Source: Bradyrhizobium sp. NAS96.2 (GTDB lineage: Bacteria > Pseudomonadota > Alphaproteobacteria > Rhizobiales > Xanthobacteraceae). Taken from it: DNA of 64,000 nucleotides. Below the pieces are notes generated by a model. The model was not told the DNA's origin. It ran no database searches and saw only the letters and a program-made list of their open reading frames with translations. This document shows, piece after piece, positions 57,154 to 64,000 of this stretch; the first letter of the stretch is position 1; the number at the start of each line of letters is the position of its first letter. A program made the translations under genes and the position numbers. The stretch covers positions 62,001 through 126,000 of the forward strand of contig NZ_LGHK01000022.1 in assembly GCF_001908235.1 (NCBI RefSeq), in the 5' to 3' direction.

Positions 57154-57447
57154 TTAGCGTGAGGGTTTGATGGCCAATTCGTCAGGATCGCTTTTCGTGT
57201 TCGTCGGCCCATCAAAATATAGCAGATCCGTACACGAACGTTCTGCTGATGGCTCGTCAATCGCGTTCGCCGACACCAACGCCTCTGCACGCTGAATACC
57301 ACGATTGCTCGACGGGGTAACAACAGCAACTTGAGCACAGCCAACAACGAGGGTGTCGTCGGATCCCACGTCAGCCGGCACCCAGGCCGTGCAGCCGTAT
57401 CGATAGCGAACCTCCACCCGTAATGCGACGCCATTCACAACACGCAC
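57154..57447 (-). CDS. Small protein coupled to rhcU, 97 aa
   Basis: The frame starts at GTG whose first base is part of the rhcU stop region (TAGTG overlap), which points to translational coupling. The predicted product (MRVVNGVALRVEVRYRYGCT at the start) is mixed in charge, has no membrane segment or signal peptide, and ends in an acidic-basic tail. Rhizobial type III operons often carry further small genes of unknown function after rhcU, which would fit. I do not recognise the sequence. The alternative is that this is only open reading frame by chance downstream of rhcU. Confidence 0.4.
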   Translation of the reverse strand: MRVVNGVALRVEVRYRYGCTAWVPADVGSDDTLVVGCAQVAVVTPSSNRGIQRAEALVSANAIDEPSAERSCTDLLYFDGPTNTKSDPDELAIKPSR

Positions 57448-58484
57448 TAGACTAGGCCGGCCGCAATGAGGGCTCTTGCGACGATCTCGAAATACTGGGC
57501 AGGAATCGGGTTACCGAGCTTGGCGTTGTGGATTAGCTCACTAACTAACATGTGGTCATCGGTAATACTGAGCCCAAGTGCCCGCGCCTCATCAGAGAGT
57601 CTTGAAGCCGCTTCGCGCTCGCCGCGGCAAACCAAGACTGGCACAGCGGTTTCGCCACGGACGTAGCGTACTCCGACCAGCATCTCCCGCCCGGTCAAGA
57701 TCAACGTTGCGCGACGCACGCCGAGCGGAGATTCGTTCGCCTGCTCCCGGCGCAGGCGACGGTGTTCCCGTTTCAGCTCCGGATTGCCCTGCTGCTCCTT
57801 GAACTCGCGCTTCACCTCGCTTTGTGTCATGCGCATGCCGCGCAAAAACAACCAGCGCTGGACGAGGAGATCGATCAATCCGACAATCAGAAACGCACCG
57901 CAGGCAATCGCGATCAACAGTTTCACTTCCATGAAGACGAAGCCGAAGCAGCCCATGCCGCAGACCGGCAGAAAGACCAGCGTCTTCCACGCGCCGACAA
58001 CGATGAGGAGAAAGGTCACGCCGAGGGCAAGGACCTTGAAGACGGTCTTCCCGAGCTCAACTAAGGAGCGCAAGGAAGCGATACGCTTCAACCCTTTTAT
58101 GGGATCAATGTTCTCGAAATTCAACTTTACCGGCTCGAAGGAGAAGACTATTCCACCATTGGCCAGTACTGCCGCCAGAGTCGCCCCGGCGAGAATAGTT
58201 CCGAGAAGCGGACCAACAATTCGCAGAGCAAGTTCGGGCAAGGCGCCGAGCGCCAGCCGGACCGCAACATCGAACGGCTCCTCCAGCAGCTTGTCAGCCA
58301 GCACTAGCGCTGCTTCGCACCTATCCTGGATTGAACCGGCCTCCAACCAGAGATAGCCGAGACCGGCGCAGCTGCTGACGGCTCTAACAAAATCACTGCT
58401 GTGCGGAATCGATCCCTTCTTGCGCGCATCGTTGAGCTTCTTGTCGGTGGGGGCGAGCGTTTTTTCTTCGCTCGTGTCGCTCAC
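57447..58484 (-). CDS. rhcU: Type III secretion export-gate protein RhcU (SctU), NPTH motif absent
   Basis: RhcU is the substrate-switch protein of the type III export gate. The 345-residue product has four hydrophobic segments in the first 220 residues, the linker [20 protein letters not shown], and a cytoplasmic domain. In SctU proteins the latter self-cleaves at NPTH (pattern VVxNPTHxAV). Here the matching place, [20 protein letters not shown], reads TGRE. The rest of the domain is well kept ([33 protein letters not shown]). Loss of the motif predicts a non-cleaving protein or another cut. It is last of the core operon and overlaps rhcT. Confidence 0.93.
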   Translation of the reverse strand: MSDTSEEKTLAPTDKKLNDARKKGSIPHSSDFVRAVSSCAGLGYLWLEAGSIQDRCEAALVLADKLLEEPFDVAVRLALGALPELALRIVGPLLGTILAGATLAAVLANGGIVFSFEPVKLNFENIDPIKGLKRIASLRSLVELGKTVFKVLALGVTFLLIVVGAWKTLVFLPVCGMGCFGFVFMEVKLLIAIACGAFLIVGLIDLLVQRWLFLRGMRMTQSEVKREFKEQQGNPELKREHRRLRREQANESPLGVRRATLILTGREMLVGVRYVRGETAVPVLVCRGEREAASRLSDEARALGLSITDDHMLVSELIHNAKLGNPIPAQYFEIVARALIAAGLV

Positions 58485-59302
58485 TTCAGTTGCCTTTCAA
58501 ACCTCTCCAACTCGCCGCCGGACTGGATGAATTCCGATTGCATGTATTCGATCAGATAAACCGCGTAGGTGACCATGACGATCACAAAGCCGATATTTTT
58601 GATCGTCAAAGACAGATCCTTGTTGTTGAATTGCGGTGCAAAGCGTTGGAGCAGCATCGCTGATATATCGATCAGCAGCAGGAAAACGACCACGGGCCCC
58701 GAGATCAGGACGGTGGCACGTATCATGCCGTCTAACATGCCCAGCAGCTCCCTTATCCCTTGCACGGTCAGCGTGGGTCGAAACTGATACACTGGCAAGA
58801 CCAGATAGCTGCCATACAGTCCGCTGATCATGGTCTGTAGGCCTCCGGATACGACAAAGACCGTGATCGCGGTGATACCGAGAAACAGTCCTGTCGCCGA
58901 AGCCTGACTGTGCGTCGCGGGATCGGCGGGAGCAACCACGCTTGTGACGCCTCGTTGGACGTCGATGATCTCCCCGACAGCCTGGATGGTCCATAACGGA
59001 ATGCTGAGCACGGCGCCGATCAGCAGACCGACACACGTCTCCTTCAATCCCAGTAGCGTGATCCTGATCAGATGCGTGTCTGGGTCCAGCGTCTTCAGGC
59101 CATCGACCATTTGCCCCAAATACGGTAGCTCGATCGCAACGGCCAGACAGCCGCGGATCAGCCTGCCGATCTGCGTGCGCGTAAATACGGGGAGAACCAG
59201 CATGATGCCGGCGGGGCGGGCTGCACCAAGGCCGGCAGCAACGACGAGTTCGATGGCCGCATGGATCAGACTTTGAGTCTCGGCGGTTGACAACTCAGAC
59301 AT
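58481..59302 (-). CDS. rhcT: Type III secretion export-gate protein RhcT (SctT)
   Basis: RhcT is an integral inner-membrane subunit of the export gate. The 273-residue product has about six hydrophobic segments and SctT/FliR family features: [20 protein letters not shown] in the first segment, [40 protein letters not shown] (conserved segment after helix 2) and [20 protein letters not shown] near the end. It overlaps rhcU by four bases and lies 11 bp from rhcS on the same strand. The gene order rhcN-O-Q-R-S-T-U is that of rhizobial type III clusters. Confidence 0.95.
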   Translation of the reverse strand: MSELSTAETQSLIHAAIELVVAAGLGAARPAGIMLVLPVFTRTQIGRLIRGCLAVAIELPYLGQMVDGLKTLDPDTHLIRITLLGLKETCVGLLIGAVLSIPLWTIQAVGEIIDVQRGVTSVVAPADPATHSQASATGLFLGITAITVFVVSGGLQTMISGLYGSYLVLPVYQFRPTLTVQGIRELLGMLDGMIRATVLISGPVVVFLLLIDISAMLLQRFAPQFNNKDLSLTIKNIGFVIVMVTYAVYLIEYMQSEFIQSGGELERFERQLK

Positions 59303-59313
59303 CGCGGGGGGCG

Positions 59314-59595
59314 CTAGTAGCCCGCCGTGAGCGCAGGAAACTCCGTGAAGATCTGCTTGGCTTGTTCAATAAGCGGGGCGCTCAGCACGGGAGAAAACAG
59401 ACTGATGATCGCAACGACGACCAGAAGCTTCACCGTCAGCGGCAACGTCTGGTCCTGGATCTGCGTTGCCGCCTGGATAAGGCCAATGGCTGTTTCGGCA
59501 ACCGCCGCCGCAATGAGTGGAGGCAGAACCCAGATCATGAAAAGTACGAGCGATCGGGTCATGTGAGTAAGAATAGTGGTCTCATCCATATTCAA
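59314..59595 (-). CDS. rhcS: Type III secretion export-gate protein RhcS (SctS)
   Basis: RhcS is the small two-helix export-gate subunit. The 93-residue product has two hydrophobic segments ([20 protein letters not shown] and [20 protein letters not shown]) separated by [20 protein letters not shown], the hallmark FliQ/SctS pattern. The start overlaps the end of rhcR by four bases, and the stop lies 11 bp before rhcT. It assembles with RhcR and RhcT into the helical gate. Confidence 0.95.
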   Translation of the reverse strand: MNMDETTILTHMTRSLVLFMIWVLPPLIAAAVAETAIGLIQAATQIQDQTLPLTVKLLVVVAIISLFSPVLSAPLIEQAKQIFTEFPALTAGY

Positions 59596-60257
59596 CCTCC
59601 AGGCATTGCGTAGCTCAGTACCAGCCCGTGCATGAGACGAGACCAGCCATCAATGGCCACGAATAGAAAGAGCTTAAAAGGGACCGATATCACTGTAGGC
59701 GATACCATTGACATGCCCATAGCCATCAGAATGGTCGTCACGATCAGATCGATGGTGATAAAGGGAAGATAGAGCAAAAACCCAATTTCGAAGGCACGCT
59801 TGAGCTCCGAGATTAGAAAAGACGGAACTAAAATGACAAAATCATCAGATGTGGCTCTGCTGCGCATCTCCTCTGGCCAGACACGTTCGGTCGAGGACAT
59901 GAAGAAGCCTCGCTGTTCTTCATTGGTGAACTTCTTAAGATAGCTTCGCAGCGGCTCCTGCCCCTCTTTCGCCGCACTGACCCAATCCTCGAGGGTCTGA
60001 TAGCGGAGTTGCAGATCAGCGATTCGATTGTAGCTCTGCTCAAAGACGGGGGCGCTAGTGAAGGCGGTGAGAATCAATGCCGCGCCGTATAGAACGATGT
60101 TCGGTGGTATCGACTGGGTCCCAAGAGCATTGCGAACGAGGAAGAGAACCACCGATACCTTAACGAACGCCGTGGTCGTGACGACCGCGAAGAGCAACAA
60201 GCCGAGACCGGCCGTAACCGCAAGAAGCGCCAGAATTGCCGGTTGAACCTCAGTCAT
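59592..60257 (-). CDS. rhcR: Type III secretion export-gate protein RhcR (SctR)
   Basis: RhcR is the main scaffold of the export gate. The 221-residue product carries SctR/FliP signatures: TTAFVKVSVVLFLVRNALGT near residue 28, PPNIVLYGAALILTAFTSAP, FLISELKRAFEIGFLLYLPF (the conserved SELKxAFxIGF block) and IATILMAMGMSMVSPTVISV-type pattern (VTTILMAMGMSMVSPTVISV). The ATG overlaps the rhcQ stop by eight bases, and its stop overlaps rhcS. Membrane-embedded throughout with a periplasmic loop in the middle. Confidence 0.96.
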   Translation of the reverse strand: MTEVQPAILALLAVTAGLGLLLFAVVTTTAFVKVSVVLFLVRNALGTQSIPPNIVLYGAALILTAFTSAPVFEQSYNRIADLQLRYQTLEDWVSAAKEGQEPLRSYLKKFTNEEQRGFFMSSTERVWPEEMRSRATSDDFVILVPSFLISELKRAFEIGFLLYLPFITIDLIVTTILMAMGMSMVSPTVISVPFKLFLFVAIDGWSRLMHGLVLSYAMPGG

Positions 60258-61362
60258 TGCCCGCTAACCCGCCACGCAGTCTGATACCGAGCTCGTCCCC
60301 AATACGCACGATGTCACCGCTTCCGATACGTAGGCCGTTCGCAAGGATATCGATCGGGCCGTCCACCGGCCGGCCAAGTTCGAACACATGTCCTTCGCCG
60401 GCACTCCTCAATTCTCCAAGCGTGATCTGCCACCGGCCGCATTCGAAGACCAGCGTGACCTCTATGTCGTCGAGATCGGCGTCCGAGAGCGGCTGCTGCG
60501 ATTCGGGCTGTGTCGTCATATGTGCATACTCCAGAGGGCGCGGTAGCAACCGAAATGGCCTCCGCAAGGTCAGGCGACCGCCAGCGACATTTGCCTCGGT
60601 CCATAATCGGCCTGCAGTGAGGATGATCTGACTACGGGCGAATGGCATTACGCCCGGCAGCAAAGCGTCGCCTGCACTCGCTTTGCGAAGAAGCGAGGCC
60701 GGAGCTCGGAGCGCGCCCATCTCTCCAGCAACGATGACGGGTAGCTCCGTGGAGAGCTTGCACATTTCTCGCGGCAGTTGACCGAGCAACTCGCCTAAAG
60801 CGCGGAACGCCGGCGGTATCGGTCCATCGACAGGCGAGAAAAGAAACAGGCGACCTTTGCTCCTGACCGGACCGTAGGCAATGTCGAATTCGACATAAGG
60901 CCCTATCGTTTCGGCCTTTCCAACATGCAGAAGTTGCAGCCTCTGCTCAATCTTTCGCTCCAGACGAGCGAGCAACGGTTCGAGCGCAAGTTCGAGAATG
61001 AGCGAACCACTGGGCTCGGAGGGGAAGGTGAGTCCCCTCTGCACTGTCGAGATCAACGCCTCGGCAAGGACATAGGGTATCGATAAGACGACCGCTTCGT
61101 CACCGACATCCCAAATGCAGTCGAGCATCGATATAGCCGAAGGTTCCTCCTGCCAAACGACTCGTCCCAGTCGCACCGATAGCGGCTTATCACCAAGGCT
61201 GGTCTGCAAAGACGTGCGGGGCCCCGCGATTCCATTGAGCCACGAGACCAACGCATGAGTCAGAACAAGAGATGGCTTGTACGCCGTGCATTCGCCCGCA
61301 CGATGCGCGGAAGGCGGCTCTGCATGGCAGCACGTTTGTGTCCCAACATGACTAGCGCTCAT
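60250..61362 (-). CDS. rhcQ: Type III secretion sorting-platform protein RhcQ (SctQ)
   Basis: RhcQ forms the cytoplasmic ring below the export gate. The 370-residue product is mostly soluble; its C-terminal 75 residues form a SPOA (surface presentation of antigens) domain with DDIEVTLVFECGRWQITLGE, HVFELGRPVDGPIDILANGL and GDELGIRLR, the standard SctQ/FliN pattern. The N-terminal two thirds match SctQ only weakly, as is usual. The start shares bases with the stop of the preceding SctO gene (TGATG), and the stop overlaps rhcR. Confidence 0.92.
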   Translation of the reverse strand: MSASHVGTQTCCHAEPPSAHRAGECTAYKPSLVLTHALVSWLNGIAGPRTSLQTSLGDKPLSVRLGRVVWQEEPSAISMLDCIWDVGDEAVVLSIPYVLAEALISTVQRGLTFPSEPSGSLILELALEPLLARLERKIEQRLQLLHVGKAETIGPYVEFDIAYGPVRSKGRLFLFSPVDGPIPPAFRALGELLGQLPREMCKLSTELPVIVAGEMGALRAPASLLRKASAGDALLPGVMPFARSQIILTAGRLWTEANVAGGRLTLRRPFRLLPRPLEYAHMTTQPESQQPLSDADLDDIEVTLVFECGRWQITLGELRSAGEGHVFELGRPVDGPIDILANGLRIGSGDIVRIGDELGIRLRGGLAGND

Positions 61363-61874
61363 CAGATTGAACCGTCTGCCACCTTTGTGGGTAACCCCCG
61401 CCCATAGCGAAGCAGGACTTCATCATCGGCATCTATCTCGGCTGTGACCTCCGAATGATCATGGACTGCACGTCGGACGTCGGTCTCAATCTGTCGCCAT
61501 TTGTGAGTCGCCGCGGAACGTTTGGCCCAGTCCGCTCGCTTTTCCGATGCCGCTATCTCGGCCTGCTGTTGAGCGATACGCGCGTCCTCAAGCGTCTGGC
61601 GTTTCGACGCGATCTCACCCGCGAGCCTCTCCAAAATGAGCTGGCAGCGATCAAGTTCAATGACGGACAAGGTACCGAGCGATGCCAGTTGTTGGTAAAC
61701 TTCCGTCTCTGCCCGTGCGTGATGCTCTTCTGCGATTGTCAGTTCGCGCCATGCGCGCTTCGCAGCCAGGGCCGCGATATTGCGTTTGGCGTCCATATTG
61801 GACAATTCACTGCGGGCACTACGCTCACGCAGATCCTTGACGTGCCGCAATTTCGACGCGTGAATGCAACTCAT
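61362..61874 (-). CDS. Type III secretion stalk protein, SctO-like (Y4yJ/RhcO type)
   Basis: The 170-residue product is predicted almost wholly helical and rich in Ala, Glu, Arg (ELTIAEEHHARAETEVYQQL, LAGEIASKRQTLEDARIAQQ, EIAASEKRADWAKRSAAT), i.e. a coiled coil. Placed between the ATPase RhcN and RhcQ it corresponds to the SctO stalk, called Y4yJ in NGR234, which enters the ATPase ring. I choose the ATG at 61874, which overlaps the rhcN stop (ATGA); the frame extends seven codons upstream. The name is by position and pattern, not close similarity. Confidence 0.85.
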   Translation of the reverse strand: MSCIHASKLRHVKDLRERSARSELSNMDAKRNIAALAAKRAWRELTIAEEHHARAETEVYQQLASLGTLSVIELDRCQLILERLAGEIASKRQTLEDARIAQQQAEIAASEKRADWAKRSAATHKWRQIETDVRRAVHDHSEVTAEIDADDEVLLRYGRGLPTKVADGSI

Positions 61875-63229
61875 GCGGTCAGACGGCACATCCATGTGAC
61901 GGTTTCCTCAAAAGTGGACGCATCGTTTTCGCTTTGGCGCAAGAACTGGTTCAGATCATTGATCGAGGCGATAGCTCGGTCCGTTAGGGGATCGCTACCT
62001 TCCTTGTATTCACCGACCTTGACTAGGAACTCGGCCTCTGCGTGGCGTGAGAGCAGATCGCGGAAGAAAGATGCGGCCTCGCGATGCTGCGCGGATACGA
62101 CGGCATCCATGACGCGGCTGCGGCTCGACAGTACGTCGATAGCGGGGAATTGAGCTCGCGCGGCGATGGAGCGCGAGAGAACGATATGGCCATCGAGAAT
62201 GCCGCGCGTTTCCTCGGCGATTGGATCGCCGGTACCCTCACCTTCCACAAGCACGGTATAGAACGCTGTAATTGAACCGCACGCATCCATGCCCGCACGC
62301 TCGAGCAATCCCGGCAACATAGCAAAGACAGAGGGAGGAAAGCCCCGCCGGGTCGGCGGCTCGCCCGCAGCAAGACCGATTTCGCGCATGGCGCGGCCAA
62401 ATCGCGTCAATGAATCCATCATCAGAACGACGCGCAGTCCCTGTTCGCGAAAATACTCCGCGAGCGCGGTTGCCATATAGGCACATTGCGCGCGCTCCAT
62501 CGCCGAGCGATCGGAGGTCTCAACGACTACGACCGTGCGACGAAGGGCTGCCTCCCCAAGATGGCGCTCAATGAATTCACGCACCTCCCGCCCACGCTCG
62601 CCTATCAGTGCAACGACCGTGACGTCAGCGATCGCGCCCTTTACGATCTGCGCCAATAACGTCGACTTGCCGCAACCAGGCTCTCCATATATGCCGATCC
62701 GCTGGCCCTCGCCGCATGTCAAAAGGCCGTCTAGGACGCGCACGCCGAGTGGCAAAGGCCGCTCGATGATGCGCCTCGTCATCGGGTTTGGCGCTTTGCC
62801 GCGCAACGGACGAGTTTCGGTGACTTTGACTGCACCTTTACCATCGAGTGGACGGCCGAAGCTGTCGATCACCCGGCCAAGCAACTCGGGCCCGACTGGC
62901 ACCTCATGCATTCGTCCGGTAGCGACGACTTCTGCCCGGCTGGACAAGCCCTGCAAGTCTCCGATCGGCGTCAGCAGCACGCCATCCTCCCGCAGACCGA
63001 TCACCTCGGCCTCAAGTGACCACCCGGTGCGCGGATCCTGCACGACACAAAGCTCTCCAATACGAGCATCGGGCAAGACTGCATGGAGGAGCGTGCCGAT
63101 CGCCCGCGTAATTCTTCCGTGTACGGCACGCGTGTCGACATGCCTTGCTGTCGATCGCAGACGCGATAGCACACCGTGCAGGTTCGCCTCTGCAACGGGA
63201 TTGCCACGGTTTGCTCCGCGCGTCGTCAC
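61871..63229 (-). CDS. rhcN: Type III secretion ATPase RhcN (SctN)
   Basis: RhcN is the hexameric ATPase that unfolds and feeds substrates to the export gate. The 452-residue product has GIYGEPGCGKSTLLAQIVKG (Walker A) near residue 165, VVALIGERGREVREFIERHL, LRVVLMMDSLTRFGRAMREI (Walker B) and PPTRRGFPPSVFAMLPGLLE RAG-type pattern, all typical of SctN. The start overlaps the rhcL stop by four bases, the stop overlaps the SctO gene. The length is normal for the family. Confidence 0.97.
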   Translation of the reverse strand: MTTRGANRGNPVAEANLHGVLSRLRSTARHVDTRAVHGRITRAIGTLLHAVLPDARIGELCVVQDPRTGWSLEAEVIGLREDGVLLTPIGDLQGLSSRAEVVATGRMHEVPVGPELLGRVIDSFGRPLDGKGAVKVTETRPLRGKAPNPMTRRIIERPLPLGVRVLDGLLTCGEGQRIGIYGEPGCGKSTLLAQIVKGAIADVTVVALIGERGREVREFIERHLGEAALRRTVVVVETSDRSAMERAQCAYMATALAEYFREQGLRVVLMMDSLTRFGRAMREIGLAAGEPPTRRGFPPSVFAMLPGLLERAGMDACGSITAFYTVLVEGEGTGDPIAEETRGILDGHIVLSRSIAARAQFPAIDVLSSRSRVMDAVVSAQHREAASFFRDLLSRHAEAEFLVKVGEYKEGSDPLTDRAIASINDLNQFLRQSENDASTFEETVTWMCRLTA

Positions 63230-63849
63230 AGCTCGCCTGCCGCGGGAGGTAACCCGAGTCCAAGACGCAGCGCGCGGAGCTGCGCGGCAAGTCCGAGATC
63301 AACATTGCCGAATTCGCTCCGCAGCACGCATTCGTGCGGGGATAGTGCCGGGTCCGAAACAATTCGGACCGTCGGCCGGCCCCCCCGTCCGTCGCACGCA
63401 GCAAATTCGTGGGCAAGGGCATCAGCGTCCATGGAGGATACATGAAGAGAAAGCTCCGCCCCGCCATATTTTCGCTGGATGGCGTGACGAACCGTCCTCA
63501 CCAACATCTCGCCGGGATCGAAGGCGCCCAGCAGATCAGTTACCATCTCCATCACGAGCTGTGGCAATTCCTCCTCCAGAACGGCGTGTTTCTGTGCCGT
63601 TTCCGAGGCGGCCCGCGCGATCAGCTGTGCCATCTCCTCGGCACCGGCCGCCAGCCCCTCGGCATGCCCGCGCGCTCGCTCCAACTGATAAGCCCTGCGC
63701 GCCCAGCTGCGAACCCGCTGCAGATGCCGCTCTGCAGCGGCTCGCGCCTCGGCGGCCTCCTGCCAGATCTCGAGATCCCTTGCCGCTATGAGAGGGCCAA
63801 GTGGGCGCATGTGCGGAGCTATGGGTGGGGCGGACTCGTCGACTGTCAT
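63226..63849 (-). CDS. nolV: Type III secretion stator protein NolV (SctL)
   Basis: NolV is the stator that links the ATPase to the sorting platform. The 207-residue product has a charged helical part (ARDLEIWQEAAEARAAAERH, LQRVRSWARRAYQLERARGH) followed by the SctL/FliH C-terminal domain LVMEMVTDLLGAFDPGEMLV and a typical LRALRLGLGLPPA end. I start at MTVDESAPP, where ATG overlaps the nolU stop codon (ATGA), rather than at the longer frame starting at 63891. The gene is followed directly by rhcN with a four-base overlap. Confidence 0.93.
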   Translation of the reverse strand: MTVDESAPPIAPHMRPLGPLIAARDLEIWQEAAEARAAAERHLQRVRSWARRAYQLERARGHAEGLAAGAEEMAQLIARAASETAQKHAVLEEELPQLVMEMVTDLLGAFDPGEMLVRTVRHAIQRKYGGAELSLHVSSMDADALAHEFAACDGRGGRPTVRIVSDPALSPHECVLRSEFGNVDLGLAAQLRALRLGLGLPPAAGEL

Positions 63850-64000
63850 AGCGCAGGTGTCGCCTTCGCCAATTGGGCCAACACCAAGCAAAACAATTGG
63901 TCTGCGGCTTGACGGTGTTCGGTTGCTGGATTGTCGGCGGCAGTTCCGACAGCCAAGCGTAGAAGTACGCGGTTGCGATCAAGCGCTGACGCTTGGTCGA
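63846..64000 (-). CDS. nolU: NolU, C-terminal end (cut by window edge)
   Basis: An open frame enters from the right edge on the minus strand and ends at the TGA at 63846. It gives about 50 residues (DRNRVLLRLAVGTAADNPAT, then HRQAADQLFCLVLAQLAKA). The stop overlaps the nolV ATG, so the two genes are coupled. In rhizobial clusters nolU directly precedes nolV, which is the main reason for the name; the short C-terminal part alone is not diagnostic. No other gene could fit here. Confidence 0.65.
   Translation of the reverse strand, partial: DQASALDRNRVLLRLAVGTAADNPATEHRQAADQLFCLVLAQLAKATPAL

Overview
The window is a stretch of a Bradyrhizobium symbiosis island. It holds a common nodulation operon in Bradyrhizobium order (nodY/K-A-B-C-S-U-I-J, nolO, nodZ), nodD1 diverging from it behind a nod box, a second nodD, nolA, the fixR-nifA pair and fixA, and a rhizobial type III secretion (rhc) operon. 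nolM and nolN are not seen between nodJ and nolO, so the island is not a close copy of the USDA110 arrangement. No transposase gene or CRISPR array was recognised.

Layout. 1-4.5 kb: a DUF3422 gene cut by the left edge, a LysR regulator behind a palindrome, and small genes. 5.3-9.4 kb: a small secreted Cys protein, then a three-gene biotin-dependent acyl-CoA carboxylase operon. 10.2-12 kb: trpD and a frameshifted trpC. 12.4-18.2 kb: a small protein, a flavin reductase, a GcrA-tail-like Cys/His protein, an acyl-CoA synthetase-type ligase and an ATP-grasp peptide ligase. 18.4-20.3 kb (minus strand): a haem-oxygenase-like diiron enzyme fused to a GFA/CENP-V domain, overlapping a 2OG-Fe(II) oxygenase. 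21-27 kb: a citrate-type symporter, fixA, nifA and fixR. 27-38 kb: nodZ back to nodY/K. 38-42 kb: nodD1, frameshifted nodD2 and nolA. 42-57 kb: aminotransferase, luciferase-like monooxygenase, an orphan nod box, an outer-membrane protein, a solo LuxR, a ferritin-like diiron protein, a HemN-like radical SAM protein and an OprB-like porin. 57-64 kb: the rhc operon, ending in nolU cut by the right edge.

The most interesting pattern is a MerR-type promoter motif (TTGAAT, 19-bp spacer containing ACGTNACGTCA, TA-rich -10) that occurs seven times, always on the plus strand. One copy sits directly on nolA, which encodes a MerR-family protein, and one lies ahead of nodD2, a known NolA target. The others lie ahead of metabolic genes: the carboxylase region, trpDC, the Cys/His protein plus ligase, a small membrane protein plus aminotransferase plus monooxygenase, and a degraded copy ahead of hemN. 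This reads as a local NolA regulon joining nod-gene control to a small-molecule pathway. Together with the two oxygenases and the peptide ligase at 16.8-20.3 kb, it is the best candidate here for an undescribed system. The assignment to a product is inference.

Two genes, trpC and nodD2, are each broken by one extra base in a homopolymer (G7 and C8). These may be real mutations or sequencing errors.
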